From assembly GCA_013177795.1 (NCBI GenBank), contig JABLXY010000002.1, positions 868,001 to 932,000 on the forward strand: a stretch of DNA of 64,000 nucleotides, read 5' to 3'. The notes beneath the pieces were generated by a model that worked only from the letters and a program-made list of their open reading frames with translations, had not been told where the DNA came from and searched no databases. Of the stretch, positions 51,123 to 62,128 are shown one piece after another (positions within the stretch are counted from its first letter, which is position 1; every line of letters starts with the position of its first letter). Origin of the DNA: Syntrophaceae bacterium. GTDB lineage: Bacteria > Desulfobacterota > Syntrophia > Syntrophales > UBA2192. Both the position numbers and the translations under genes were made by a program.

Positions 51123-51484
51123 GTCTCGCCGCCGACCTTCTCGATGCAGCCCTTGATCCCCCGCGCGTGCAGGCGGCCGGATGTCTCGAACAGGATGTAC
51201 TTCGTCGAGAGGATGGGGATCTTGAGCTCCTCGGCGAGCTTGACGGTCTCCTCGGTCGGTTTCTTGCCGCGCACCATGATGATCGCGGTGATGTCCAGGA
51301 TGTCCGCCGTCCGGACGACCTGGGGGTTCGTCAGCCCGGTGAGGAGCATGGCCTCGGGCTTGGCGAAGGCGAGCACGTCGCTCATCAGGTCTGCGGCAAA
51401 CGCGGTCTTGACAGGCTTATCCAGCTGGTCGTTTCCGACGAGGACATCGGCCTCCAGGATCTCTTTCACGTCTTTCAGGGTCAC
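51119..51484 (-). CDS. DRTGG-domain protein
   Basis: 121 residues. DRTGG features are TLKDVKEILEADVLVGNDQL, TAFAADLMSDVLAFAKPEAM, LTGLTNPQVVRTADILDITA and RGKKPTEETVKLAEELKIPI. It is the first gene of the minus-strand block whose promoter should lie in the gap to tetR. It is translationally coupled to the RsbW-like gene. No enzymatic role is known. Confidence 0.85.
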   Translation of the reverse strand: MTLKDVKEILEADVLVGNDQLDKPVKTAFAADLMSDVLAFAKPEAMLLTGLTNPQVVRTADILDITAIIMVRGKKPTEETVKLAEELKIPILSTKYILFETSGRLHARGIKGCIEKVGGET

Positions 51485-51705
51485 AGCGTCCTCCTCTGCT
51501 TTCGCAAACCGGCATGCGTACCGCGGACGGCATGCAGGAGCCGATGCCCGTGACGGGCGGAACCGATGGAAAGGTCGTCAATCCTGACGGTTGGTAGCAC
51601 ATCGGCGCGCGCGAAGTCAACCAGGAAGATTGCCGCACTTCGAGGATGGTGTCCCCCGGCGGAAACGGCCTGCGGGACGGAACGGGGGAAAGGGGAACAT
51701 TTCTC

Positions 51706-51734
51706 TTGACAGGGGAGAGGGCCGAGTGTATAAG
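51706..51734 (+). promoter_or_regulatory. Sigma-70 type promoter of tetR
   Basis: TTGACA at 51706-51711 and TATAAG at 51729-51734 with a 17-bp spacer: a near-consensus promoter about 45 bp upstream of the tetR start. The GC-rich spacer is unremarkable. Confidence 0.8.
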
Positions 51735-51738
51735 TGAC

Positions 51739-51754
51739 CACTAGTCAGTTAGTG
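51739..51754 (+). promoter_or_regulatory. Putative TetR operator
   Basis: CACTAGTCAGTTAGTG is an inverted repeat (CACTA/TAGTG, six-base centre). It sits immediately downstream of the -10 box and between two AGTGACC words, where a repressor would block the tetR promoter. Autoregulation is inferred from position only. Confidence 0.5.
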
Positions 51755-51779
51755 ACCGTCATTCATCACCGGTCCCGGC

Positions 51780-52454
51780 ATGCGGACCGGCCGGGCGGCA
51801 GGGAGGGAGGCCTTGGGTTCCGAGCGAAGGAGAGAGAGGGAGAAGGAGCAGCGGCGCAGCTCCATCCTGCGGGCGGCGAGGAAGGAATTCTTCGAGAAGG
51901 GGTTCCGGGCCGTCACGGTGGACAGCATCGCCCGGCGCGCCGAGCTGAGCAAGGGGGCCATCTACCTCTACTTCAAGAGCAAGGAAGAGATCTACGCCCA
52001 GATTCTGCTCAGGGACATCGACAAGTTCCACGAGAGAGTCGCCACCCTTCTCGACACGTCGAGGAGCGCCGCGGAGAACCTGCGCAGCTTCGCCGAGGTC
52101 TACGCGGCGTTTTTCATCAGCGACCGGGAGCTGTTCCGGATCTTCATGAACTTCATGATCCAGCACAACCCCGTCAACTTCACGCCGAGCATCAACGATC
52201 AGATCGTCCGGTCGACCAACCAGACCGTCGCCATCATCGAGCAGATCCTGCAGATGGGCATCGAACGCGGGGAGTTCACCGGGTGCCGCGACGTCCGGGT
52301 CTGCCGCAACGCCCTCTGGGGGCTTCTCAACGGAATCATCGCGCTGCACCTCTTCACGGGCAGAGAGAACACGAGGGAAGAACGGGTCCGCGCCCAGGTC
52401 CGGGGCGGGCTCGAGGTATTCATTGCGGGGCTGTGCCCCGGTCAGAAACCATAG
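51780..52454 (+). CDS. TetR-family regulator of the fatty-acid oxidation operon
   Basis: 224 residues from ATG 51780; a TTG at 51813 with GGGAGG six bases upstream is the better-supported start and gives a 213-residue protein beginning near GSERRREREKEQRRSSILRA. The TetR helix-turn-helix is AARKEFFEKGFRAVTVDSIA then RRAELSKGAIYLYFKSKEEI. The C-terminal ligand domain is typical in length. The neighbouring genes are a complete beta-oxidation set on the same strand, so it is probably a FadR-like repressor relieved by acyl-CoA. Confidence 0.9.
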   Translation: MRTGRAAGREALGSERRREREKEQRRSSILRAARKEFFEKGFRAVTVDSIARRAELSKGAIYLYFKSKEEIYAQILLRDIDKFHERVATLLDTSRSAAENLRSFAEVYAAFFISDRELFRIFMNFMIQHNPVNFTPSINDQIVRSTNQTVAIIEQILQMGIERGEFTGCRDVRVCRNALWGLLNGIIALHLFTGRENTREERVRAQVRGGLEVFIAGLCPGQKP

Positions 52455-52467
52455 GCGGCGTCGAAAG

Positions 52468-52573
52468 GCGGAAGTTGGGAAGTCAGGAAGTTATGAAGCC
52501 CGGAGCACCGGGGACATAGGAACCCCGCAGGATTGTCCGTGTTTCGCAATTTTTCATCTTCCCAACGTCTTCT
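52468..52573. repeat. GGAAGTTAGGAAGT inverted repeat, copy 1 (degenerate)
   Basis: GGAAGTTGGGAAGTCAGGAAG with TTATGAAGC on the left and TTTTCATCTTCCCAACGTCTTC on the right enclose about 60 bp with GGAGCACCGGGGACATAGG. The same layout (left GAAGTTAGGAAG, right CTTCCTAACTTC) recurs at 60843-60958. Confidence 0.7.
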
Positions 52574-52632
52574 TTATCCGGGACCGTCTGCCGACGGGCT
52601 GCCGCGAACGACCTTTCAGAGGGGAGACGGAT

Positions 52633-54501
52633 ATGAGCAACATGCTGGTGAACACGCGGGATCAGAAGTTCGTGCTCTACGAGCAGATCGGGATCGAAAG
52701 GCTCTTCGAGACCGAGAAGTACGCAGAGTACAACCGGGAGACGGTGGACATGATGCTCAACGAGGCCGAGAAGCTGGCCGTCGAGGTCCTCCTGCCCACC
52801 TATGACAAGGGCGACAAGGAGGGCTGCAAGTTCGAGAAGGGCAGGGTCAAGGTGCCGGCCTGCTTCCACGACGCCTACAAGAAGTTCTGCGAGGGCGGGT
52901 GGCTCAACTGCATGCGCAGCGTCGAGTCCGGCGGGCAGGGGATGCCCAACTCCGTCGCGCAGGCCTGCTACGAGTTCTTCCAGGCCGCCAACTACCCCCT
53001 GATCATGTACCCGGGGCTCACCAACGGCGCGGCGGGCCTCATCGACCGCTTCGGCACGCCGGAGCAGAAGAAGAAGTACATGGAAAGGATGTACACGGGC
53101 GAGTGGGGGGGGACGATGTGCCTCACCGAGCCCGGCGCCGGGAGCGACGTGGGCTCCCTGAAGACCACGGCCAGGAGGCTGCCCGACGGGACCTACAGCA
53201 TCCAGGGCACGAAGATCTTCATCTCCTCGGGCGACCACGACCTCACGGCCAACAACATCCACACGGTGCTCGCACGCATCGAGGGGGACCCCCCGGGGAC
53301 GAGGGGCATCTCGATCTTCATCGTGCCCAAGTTCCGCGTGAAGGCCGACGGGAGCCTCGGGCCCTCCAACGACGTCACGACGGGCGGCATCGAGCACAAG
53401 ATGGGCATCAAGGGCTCGGCGACGGCGATGCTGATCTTCGGCGAGGAGGGCAAGTGCGTGGGCGAGCTCCTCGGCAAGGAGCGCGACGGCATGAAGATCA
53501 TGTTCCACCTCATGAACGAGGCGCGCCTCGAGGTCGGGCTCCAGGGGCTGGGCACCGCCACGGCGGCCTACGAGCACGCCGTCGAGTACGCCAAGCAGCG
53601 GCTCCAGGGCTCGGAGATCTTCGAGTTCAAGAACCCGGCGGCCCCCCAGGTCCCCATCATCCGCCACCCCGACGTCCGGCGCCAGCTGCTGTGGATGAAG
53701 GCGCACGTCGAGGGGTGCCGGGCGCTGCTGTACTACGCGAGCTTCTGCCAGGACATGATGGAGGCGGCCCCGACGAAGGAGGAAAGACAGCAGTGGGCGA
53801 GCCGCGCCGACCTCCTCATCCCCGTCTGCAAGGCCTACGTGACCAACCGCGCCCTCGATGTCTGCTCGATGGGCATCGACGTCTACGGCGGCTACGGCTA
53901 CTGCTCGGAATACCCGATGGAGCAGTACATGCGGGACTGCAAGATCACCCAGATCTACGAGGGGACCAACGGCATCCAGGCCCTGGACCTCGTGGGCCGC
54001 AAGCTCGGCATGAAGAAGGGCATGCACCTGCTGGCCATCGCCAAGGAGATGGACGCCGCCATCGCGGGCCTTCGCGAGGAGTTCCCCGAGCTGTCCGCCT
54101 ACGTCAACTACCTCGCCGAGGCCAAGAACGCGATGACGGACCTCACGATCCAGTTCTTCAAGCTCGGCAAGAGCGCGAGCTTCCTCGTCCCGATCCTCTA
54201 CGCGAGCCCCTACCTGAACCTCTTCGGGGACGTGGCCGTGGGCTACCTGCTCATGCAGGCAGCCGGCATCGCCCAGAGAAGGCTCAACGCCATCTACGTT
54301 GAGGCGGGCGCCAAGAACTCCAAGGCCAAGCAGCGGGCGCTCGTGCACACGAACCCCGAGGTGGCCTTCTACCAGGGCAAGATCGCATCGGCGAAGTTCT
54401 TCGCCGTCAACGTCCTGACCTCCGTGCGGGGCAGGGCCGAGGGGATCAAGGCGGGCGACCGCACGCCCATCGAGATCGCCGACGAGAGCTTTGCGATGTG
54501 A
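52633..54501 (+). CDS. Acyl-CoA dehydrogenase (long, DmdC/AcdH-like type)
   Basis: 622 residues from ATG 52633 (GAGGGGAG upstream); an upstream extension is the repeat region, not coding. Core ACAD motifs are MCLTEPGAGSDVGSLKTTA and TKIFISSGDHDLTANNIHTV (FAD/substrate), and QIYEGTNGIQALDLVGRKLG with the catalytic Glu. The extra C-terminal domain of about 160 residues (LTIQFFKLGKSASFLVPILY) marks the long bacterial type. It oxidises an acyl-CoA to the 2-enoyl-CoA and passes electrons to ETF (not in the window). Confidence 0.93.
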   Translation: MSNMLVNTRDQKFVLYEQIGIERLFETEKYAEYNRETVDMMLNEAEKLAVEVLLPTYDKGDKEGCKFEKGRVKVPACFHDAYKKFCEGGWLNCMRSVESGGQGMPNSVAQACYEFFQAANYPLIMYPGLTNGAAGLIDRFGTPEQKKKYMERMYTGEWGGTMCLTEPGAGSDVGSLKTTARRLPDGTYSIQGTKIFISSGDHDLTANNIHTVLARIEGDPPGTRGISIFIVPKFRVKADGSLGPSNDVTTGGIEHKMGIKGSATAMLIFGEEGKCVGELLGKERDGMKIMFHLMNEARLEVGLQGLGTATAAYEHAVEYAKQRLQGSEIFEFKNPAAPQVPIIRHPDVRRQLLWMKAHVEGCRALLYYASFCQDMMEAAPTKEERQQWASRADLLIPVCKAYVTNRALDVCSMGIDVYGGYGYCSEYPMEQYMRDCKITQIYEGTNGIQALDLVGRKLGMKKGMHLLAIAKEMDAAIAGLREEFPELSAYVNYLAEAKNAMTDLTIQFFKLGKSASFLVPILYASPYLNLFGDVAVGYLLMQAAGIAQRRLNAIYVEAGAKNSKAKQRALVHTNPEVAFYQGKIASAKFFAVNVLTSVRGRAEGIKAGDRTPIEIADESFAM

Positions 54502-54674
54502 GGCCGAAAGAAAAAGGCGAAAGGCGACAGGCAGGGAACCGTATCCTGCAGACAAGGAACATGTCGGGCATGGGGTTGAGGCGCAAGCATCGTGCATGGG
54601 GGATGCCCGTTTCACGGGCCTCCGCCGCTGACCCTCAGCCGTTTGCCTGATTTCGAATCCAGGAGGAGGAAACC

Positions 54675-57092
<2,418 letters not shown>

Positions 57093-57094
57093 TT

Positions 57095-57185
57095 TCCTTA
57101 TATCCTCCTCCCCTGGCGGGAGGAGGCAGGAGGAGGGGGAACCCCCCTCACCTCGATCCTCTCCCGCGGAGGGGAGAGGAGGGCT
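57095..57185. repeat. GGGAGGAGG-rich palindromic intergenic repeat
   Basis: TATCCTCCTCCCCTGGCGGG, AGGAGGCAGGAGGAGGGG and CCTCTCCCGCGGAGGGGAGA, imperfectly self-complementary, fill most of the gap between fadN and fadA. A CTCCCGCGAGGGGAG cousin is found inside the DUF218 gene at about 9935-9950. Confidence 0.65.
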
Positions 57186-57235
57186 GAGATGAGAGAACAA
57201 GAAACCGTCTCTTCAACAAAGGGAGGATATCGATC

Positions 57236-58423
57236 ATGAGAGAAGCCGTTATCGTTGCAGCGGTCAGGAGCCCGGGCGGGCGATACCGAAGAGGGGGCCT
57301 GGCGGCCACCCGGGCCGATGAGTTCGGCCTGCAGGTCGTGAAGGGGCTGCTGGCGAAGGTCCCGCAGCTCGACCCGAAGGACGTGGACGACCTCATCGTC
57401 GGCTGCGCCTTCCCGGAGGCCGAGACGGGGATGAACCTCGGCCGCGTCCTCACCCTGGGCGCAGGCCTGCCCATCGAGGCCTCGGGCATGACGATCAACC
57501 GGTTCTGCTCGTCGGGCCTGCAGTCCATCGCCGACGCGACGGCGAAGATCCGGGCGGGCTGGTCCGACGTCATCATCGCCGGGGGCGTCGAGACCATGTC
57601 GCACATCCCCATGGGCGGGAGCCAGTTCCGGCCGCACCCGGACTGGGGAAACCGGCCCAACACCTACGTTTCCATGGGCATCACGGCGGAGAACGTCGCC
57701 GCCAAGTACAACGTCTCCCGCGAGGACCAGGACAAGATGGGCGTCGAGAGCAACCGCCGGGCCGCCGAGGCCCTCAAGGCGGGCAAGTTCAAGGACGAGA
57801 CGATTCCCATCAAGGCCTGGCGGTACAAGAAGGACGCAAGCGGCAAGCGGATCCGCGAAGAGGTCACCTTCACCGAGGACGACGGCGTGCGGTGGCCCAC
57901 GACGCTCGAGGACCTGGGCAGGCTCAAGCCCGCCTTCAAGGCGGGGGGCTCGGTCACGGCGGGCAACTCCTCGCAGATGACGGACGGGGCCGCCTTCGCG
58001 CTGCTCATGACGGAGGAAAAGGCCAAGGCCCTGGGCCTCAAGCCCCTGGCGAAGATGACCTACTATGCCGTGGCGGGATGCGCGCCGGAGGAGATGGGCA
58101 TCGGCCCGGCCGTGGCCATCCCGAAGGTCCTGAAGCTGGCGGGCCTCAAGATGGACGACATCGATCTGTTCGAGATCAACGAGGCCTTCGCCGCGCAGGC
58201 CATCGCGTCCTGCCGGACCCTCGGGATCGAGGAGCGCTACTGGAAGGGGGACATCAACCCCAACGGCGGCGCCATCGCCCTGGGCCACCCCCTGGGGGCC
58301 ACGGGGGCCAAGCTCACGGCGCAGATCCTCCATGAGGCCAAGCGCCGGAAGGCCAAGCGCTGCATGGTCTCGATGTGCATCGGCGGCGGCATGGGCGCGG
58401 CGGGGATATACGAGATGCTGTAA
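57236..58423 (+). CDS. fadA: Acetyl-CoA acyltransferase (thiolase, FadA-like)
   Basis: 395 residues. All three active-site blocks are present: NRFCSSGLQSIADATAKIRA (acyl-accepting Cys), NPNGGAIALGHPLGATGAKL (His) and CIGGGMGAAGIYEML (second Cys). Length and the EINEAFAAQAI motif are standard. It cleaves 3-ketoacyl-CoA to acetyl-CoA and a shortened acyl-CoA, ending the beta-oxidation cycle made by the two upstream genes. The ribosome site AAAGGGAGG precedes the ATG. Confidence 0.95.
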   Translation: MREAVIVAAVRSPGGRYRRGGLAATRADEFGLQVVKGLLAKVPQLDPKDVDDLIVGCAFPEAETGMNLGRVLTLGAGLPIEASGMTINRFCSSGLQSIADATAKIRAGWSDVIIAGGVETMSHIPMGGSQFRPHPDWGNRPNTYVSMGITAENVAAKYNVSREDQDKMGVESNRRAAEALKAGKFKDETIPIKAWRYKKDASGKRIREEVTFTEDDGVRWPTTLEDLGRLKPAFKAGGSVTAGNSSQMTDGAAFALLMTEEKAKALGLKPLAKMTYYAVAGCAPEEMGIGPAVAIPKVLKLAGLKMDDIDLFEINEAFAAQAIASCRTLGIEERYWKGDINPNGGAIALGHPLGATGAKLTAQILHEAKRRKAKRCMVSMCIGGGMGAAGIYEML

Positions 58424-58425
58424 AA

Positions 58426-58470
58426 ACAGTTCGTTGGTTCGTTAGTTCGATTGGTTCAATGAGTTCAGGA
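58426..58470. repeat. Dispersed TTCGTTAGTTC repeat, copy 6
   Basis: AACAGTTCGTTGGTTCGTTAG with TTCGATTGGTTC directly after the fadA stop codon is the same word family as in the 9.6-13 kb zone, more than 45 kb away. Confidence 0.8.
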
Positions 58471-58483
58471 GAAAAATGAAGGG

Positions 58484-58516
58484 CGCCGCGGTTCGAGAGA
58501 GCCGCGGCGTTTTTTT
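58484..58516 (+). terminator. Terminator of the fad operon
   Basis: CGCCGCGG and CCGCGGCG form an 8-bp stem with a 10-base loop, followed by seven T. Confidence 0.9.
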
Positions 58517-58648
58517 CTTCTTTCAGCCCGCGCGAAAAGACGCTATAGAGAGAAGCGTGTCGGCCGTCGACTGCAGGCTGTCGGCTCGGTGCCGTGCCGA
58601 TGCCCGGGACCCATTCCCCAATTTCCAAACCCCAAGGAGGAGGCAGAG

Positions 58649-59437
58649 ATGACGGGACAGAGTTACGCGGAAGCGGCGGAATTCATCCGGAACAACGTCA
58701 GGTTGAGGACCTTGCCCGTGGCCGTGAAGTTCCTGAAGGACAAGTCCTTCCCGGAAAAGACCAGGCAGCCCTCCGTGGCGCTGGGGAAGAGGGTCGCCGT
58801 CTGCCAGGCCGTGAGCATGGCCCGGCTCTATGGCTGGACGGTGGGCCTTGCGAAGGAGGACCTGATCTGCGTGCCCGCGGGCATCGCCTTCGGCCTCACG
58901 AATGCCGACGACACGGCGGCCGCCATCGGCAGGCTCTTCTGCGGGGGGGCGTACGCCAGGACGGAGGAGACGGGGACCCGGGAGGGCATGTCCATCTGCC
59001 GGCTCGGGAAGGACGAGTACGCGGCGCTGCTCATCGCCCCGCTCGCCCGGGCATCCTTCGATCCGGACGTCGTCGTGCTCTACGGCAATCCCGCGCAGGT
59101 GATGCGTTTCGTCCAGGCCTGGAGCTGGCAGGAGGGGGAGCGCATCGCCGGGAACTTCGGCGGGAAGATCGAATGCGCCGAGTACCTGATCGCGCCGTTC
59201 AGGGAACAGAAGCCCCGCGTGGCCGTGCCCGGCATGGGCGACCGCGTGTTCTCGATCACCCAGGACGACGAGATGGTCTTCGCGCTGCCCGCCAAGGGGC
59301 TCGCGCAGCTCGTGACGGGGCTGCAGGAGGCGGGCAAGAAGGTGGGCGCGGGGTATCCCGTGACGTTCTTCCTGAACTTCCAGCCCGAGTTCCCCCCGCA
59401 TTTCAAGACGCTGGGGAAGGAGCTGGGTTTGCTGTAG
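58649..59437 (+). CDS. DUF169 family protein
   Basis: 262 residues from ATG 58649 (AAGGAGGAGG upstream). A DUF169 protein, common in anaerobes and archaea: LRTLPVAVKFLKDKSFPEKT at the start, CQAVSMARLYGWTVGLAKED, CPAGIAFGL-type block LICVPAGIAFGLTNADDTAA and VLYGNPAQVMRFVQAWSWQE. Cysteines in the middle (Cys in AVCQAV, LICV, RLFCGG) suggest a bound metal or cluster, but none is proven. The biochemical role is unknown. Confidence 0.85.
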   Translation: MTGQSYAEAAEFIRNNVRLRTLPVAVKFLKDKSFPEKTRQPSVALGKRVAVCQAVSMARLYGWTVGLAKEDLICVPAGIAFGLTNADDTAAAIGRLFCGGAYARTEETGTREGMSICRLGKDEYAALLIAPLARASFDPDVVVLYGNPAQVMRFVQAWSWQEGERIAGNFGGKIECAEYLIAPFREQKPRVAVPGMGDRVFSITQDDEMVFALPAKGLAQLVTGLQEAGKKVGAGYPVTFFLNFQPEFPPHFKTLGKELGLL

Positions 59438-59466
59438 GGTTACGTGCTGCGAGTCAGGCGGAAGAG

Positions 59467-59964
59467 ATGCGAATTCGCTTTGCACGCTTGGCCGAGGGCG
59501 ACCGGGAGGCCGTCATCGACATCTTCAACCACTACATCGAGAACAGCTTTGCGGCCTACCCCGAGGAGGCGGTGCCGTACGCCTTCTTCGACCGCTTCCT
59601 CGAGCTGACGGAGGGGTACCCGGCCTTCACCGCGAGGGACGAGGAACGCGGCGGCCGGGTCGTCGGGTTCGCCTTCCTCCGCCCGGTTCACCCGCTCCCC
59701 GCGTTTCGGCGTGCGGCGGAGATCAGCGCGTTCATCGACCCGGCCTACACGGGCAGAGGGATCGGAACGGGGTTGCTCGAGCGGGTCATCGCCGGGGCGA
59801 GGCGCAAGGGGGTCGACACCGTCCTGGCCAACGTCTCCTCGCTCAACGAGGCAAGCCTGCGCTTTCACGAGCGTCACGGGTTCGTGGAGTGCGGGCGGTT
59901 CCGGCGCGTCGCGGAGAAGAAGGGGCGTGACCTCGACGCGGTGTGGATGCAGCTGATCCTGTGA
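59467..59964 (+). CDS. GNAT-family N-acetyltransferase (PAT/BAR-like)
   Basis: 165 residues from ATG 59467. GNAT motifs: substrate-side start IRFARLAEGDREAVIDIFNH, then VVGFAFLRPVHPLPAFRRAA and the acetyl-CoA loop IDPAYTGRGIGTGLLERVIA, then NEASLRFHERHGFVECGRFR. Its closest kin by motif are phosphinothricin/methionine-sulfoximine N-acetyltransferases, but the substrate cannot be told. It is 30 bp after the DUF169 gene and 41 bp before the hydrolase gene. Confidence 0.9.
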   Translation: MRIRFARLAEGDREAVIDIFNHYIENSFAAYPEEAVPYAFFDRFLELTEGYPAFTARDEERGGRVVGFAFLRPVHPLPAFRRAAEISAFIDPAYTGRGIGTGLLERVIAGARRKGVDTVLANVSSLNEASLRFHERHGFVECGRFRRVAEKKGRDLDAVWMQLIL

Positions 59965-60005
59965 GCACAGGGACGACGGGTTTGCCCGTCGAAAAGAGGG
60001 GTGGA

Positions 60006-60842
60006 ATGAAAATCGGGTACGTGCAGTTCAACCCGGCCTTCGGCCAGGTGGACAGGAATCTCGACAAGGCCGAGGCGCTCATCGAAGGCGCGCAGGCGGA
60101 CCTGCTGGTGCTGCCGGAGCTCTTCAACACGGGCTACCTCATCACCTCGAAGGAGGAGATCGCCGCCCTGGCCGAGGAGGCGCCCGGCGGGAAAACGACG
60201 CAGCGGCTCGCCGCCCTCGCGCGGCGCAACAACGTCCATCTCGTCGCGGGCATGGCCGAGCGCAGCGGCGACAGGATCTTCAACGCGGCGATCCTCGTCT
60301 CGCCGACGGGCTTCGTGGCGAGTTACCGGAAGGTCCACCTCTTTTTCGAGGAGAAGCTCTGGTTCGACCCCGGCGACGGCGGCTTCGAGGTCTACGACAT
60401 CGGGCCGTGCCGGGTGGGGATCATGGTCTGCTTCGACTGGTTTTTCCCCGAGTCCATGCGGACCCTCGCCCTGAAGGGGGCCCAGGTCGTCTGCCACCCC
60501 GCGAACCTCGTTCTCCCCTACTGCCAGACGGCCATGGTCACCCGCTGCCTCGAGAACCGGGTCTTTGCCGTGACGGCGAACCGGACGGGGACGGAGAGCC
60601 GGGGGGGCAAGAGCCTGCACTACACGGGAAGGAGCCAGATCACGGACCGGCTGGGCGAGATCCTGTCCCGGGCCGGTGAGGACGAGGAGTGCGTGGGGGT
60701 CATCGACGTCGACCCCGCAGGGGCGCTCGACAAGCAGCTCAACCCCCACAACAACCTGTTCGGCGACCGCAGGCCCACCTTCTATAGGGATATCTGCGGA
60801 GTGCCTCCAGCCGTCGAGGGAACAAAGACGAGGCGGGATTGA
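60006..60842 (+). CDS. Carbon-nitrogen hydrolase (nitrilase superfamily)
   Basis: 278 residues from ATG 60006. The catalytic triad is clear: Glu in LLVLPELFNTGYLITSKEEI, Lys in ASYRKVHLFFEEKLWFDPGD and Cys in GIMVCFDWFFPESMRTLALK. The length and the late NPHNNLFGDRRP motif resemble omega-amidase or beta-ureidopropionase-like amidohydrolases. It hydrolyses an amide (or acts as an acyltransferase) in the cytoplasm; substrate unknown. It probably forms one transcript with the GNAT gene. Confidence 0.9.
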   Translation: MKIGYVQFNPAFGQVDRNLDKAEALIEGAQADLLVLPELFNTGYLITSKEEIAALAEEAPGGKTTQRLAALARRNNVHLVAGMAERSGDRIFNAAILVSPTGFVASYRKVHLFFEEKLWFDPGDGGFEVYDIGPCRVGIMVCFDWFFPESMRTLALKGAQVVCHPANLVLPYCQTAMVTRCLENRVFAVTANRTGTESRGGKSLHYTGRSQITDRLGEILSRAGEDEECVGVIDVDPAGALDKQLNPHNNLFGDRRPTFYRDICGVPPAVEGTKTRRD

Positions 60843-60958
60843 CTATGAAGTTAGGAAGCGAGGAAGTTATGAAGCTAGGATCACGGGAGGGGAAGACATC
60901 GTGCCCTTAAGGCTTGTCCGAACTTCCTAACTTCCGATCTTCTTAACTTCCGTCTTTT
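60843..60958. repeat. GGAAGTTAGGAAGT inverted repeat, copy 2
   Basis: GAAGTTAGGAAG (60847-60858) and CTTCCTAACTTC (60923-60934) are perfect 12-bp inverted arms; more such words (GGAAGTTATGAAG, CTTCTTAACTTCC) flank them. The element overlaps the 3' end of the HDOD gene: the codons for its last residues and its TAA stop lie in the right-hand words. It also follows the hydrolase stop directly. Confidence 0.8.
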
Positions 60959-61800
60959 TGCGGTGGCAGTCTGACCTCGACGAACCTGCGGTAGCCGATG
61001 GCGTTGAACTGGTCGATCAGGGCGGAACCGAGCGTGTACTCGACCGTCCCGTCGGGCAGGGGCGATTCGACAACGAGCTTTCCGTGCTTGCGGAAGCTCT
61101 GCTGCACGACGAGGTCGGCCAGGCGGATCACCGCCAGGGGCGAGAGCGACCGGTGCAGAAGGGAGAAATGTTCGCACAGGAGGGCCTCTTCCAGGTAACG
61201 GGGCAGTTCGTACTTCCTGAGGATGGCGAGGCCCAGCAGGGGGTGCCGGGCGGATACGAACGCCTCGTCCAGGGCAGTTGCCGCGCGGATCTCGTACAGG
61301 GCGGCGGGGATCCGGCCGATCTCGAGCAGGAGCGACCCCATCTCCACCTGCTCTACGGCCGCGCTCTTGAAGCCCAGCTCCTCGGCCAGGATGCGGCCGA
61401 GAATGGCCCTCGAGAAGCTCCGGCCCGCCAGGGGCTCCAGGGCGGGGTCGAGCAGGAACAGGGCGAGCGCCAGGATGTAGATCTTCGACGGCTTCATCCC
61501 CATCCGCAGGACGACCTTCGTGAAGCTGCCGGCGTCGCCCGGTCTCACCTTGCCGAAGAGGACCACGGAGTTGGCGCGGGCCAGCATGCGGGCGGCGATC
61601 TGCTCCTTGATCCTGAACTTGAGCTGTTCGATCTCGTGCTGCTGGGCGTCCTCGTTGTCCAGGACGAGGAGCACGGAGGGGTCGAAGCCGAGATTGAGCT
61701 TCTCGATGATCGAATCGTGAATGTCGGACAGCAGCGCGAGCTCGGGCGCGGGGATGTCCCGTTTCAGCTCGGCCGCCAGACTTTCCATCGTGCTGCTCAT
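60943..61800 (-). CDS. HDOD-domain signalling protein
   Basis: 285 residues from the ATG at 61800; the frame extends 21 codons further upstream without a ribosome site. The HDOD core is DIHDSIIEKLNLGFDPSVLL, SVVLFGKVRPGDAGSFTKVV, ILGRILAEELGFKSAAVEQV and MGSLLLEIGRIPAALYEIRA, then HPLLGLAILRKYELP. The metal-binding HD pair is lost, as is typical of HDOD. Such proteins act in phosphosignalling or c-di-GMP-linked regulation without own catalysis. Its last residues DGS and stop codon come from a repeat element. Confidence 0.88.
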   Translation of the reverse strand: MSSTMESLAAELKRDIPAPELALLSDIHDSIIEKLNLGFDPSVLLVLDNEDAQQHEIEQLKFRIKEQIAARMLARANSVVLFGKVRPGDAGSFTKVVLRMGMKPSKIYILALALFLLDPALEPLAGRSFSRAILGRILAEELGFKSAAVEQVEMGSLLLEIGRIPAALYEIRAATALDEAFVSARHPLLGLAILRKYELPRYLEEALLCEHFSLLHRSLSPLAVIRLADLVVQQSFRKHGKLVVESPLPDGTVEYTLGSALIDQFNAIGYRRFVEVRLPPQKDGS

Positions 61801-62128
61801 GGGGCTCCTGACGGCGGGGTGCGGCACCCGCCCGCGGGGGCCCCCGAATGATGACCTGACCACCGGCGGTCAGTGGGTGTGCAGGGCGCAGGTGAGGTTC
61901 CGCATCCGGTGTCGTTCGAGGTCAGAAAGAGCGTGAGAAAAATGAGTCCGTTCGTCGCGTGAGATCCAGGCTCGGGTTTCGCCGTGCCGATGGTCAGGTC
62001 ATTCGCAGCACTTCTCCGCACGAGGAATGAAGCAATAACCGTACCATGGCCGGCGGGGGCGCGGCGGGGAGCCCTCCGCTGCCGCCGGCGGCCCGGGCCG
62101 GCCGAAACCGTTGCAGGTGGGTGAGAGG
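61801..62128. other. Divergent intergenic region, HDOD and corA
   Basis: 328 bp containing the start regions of two divergent genes. It is GC-rich; I see no clear -10/-35 pair, riboswitch or repeat. Confidence 0.4.
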
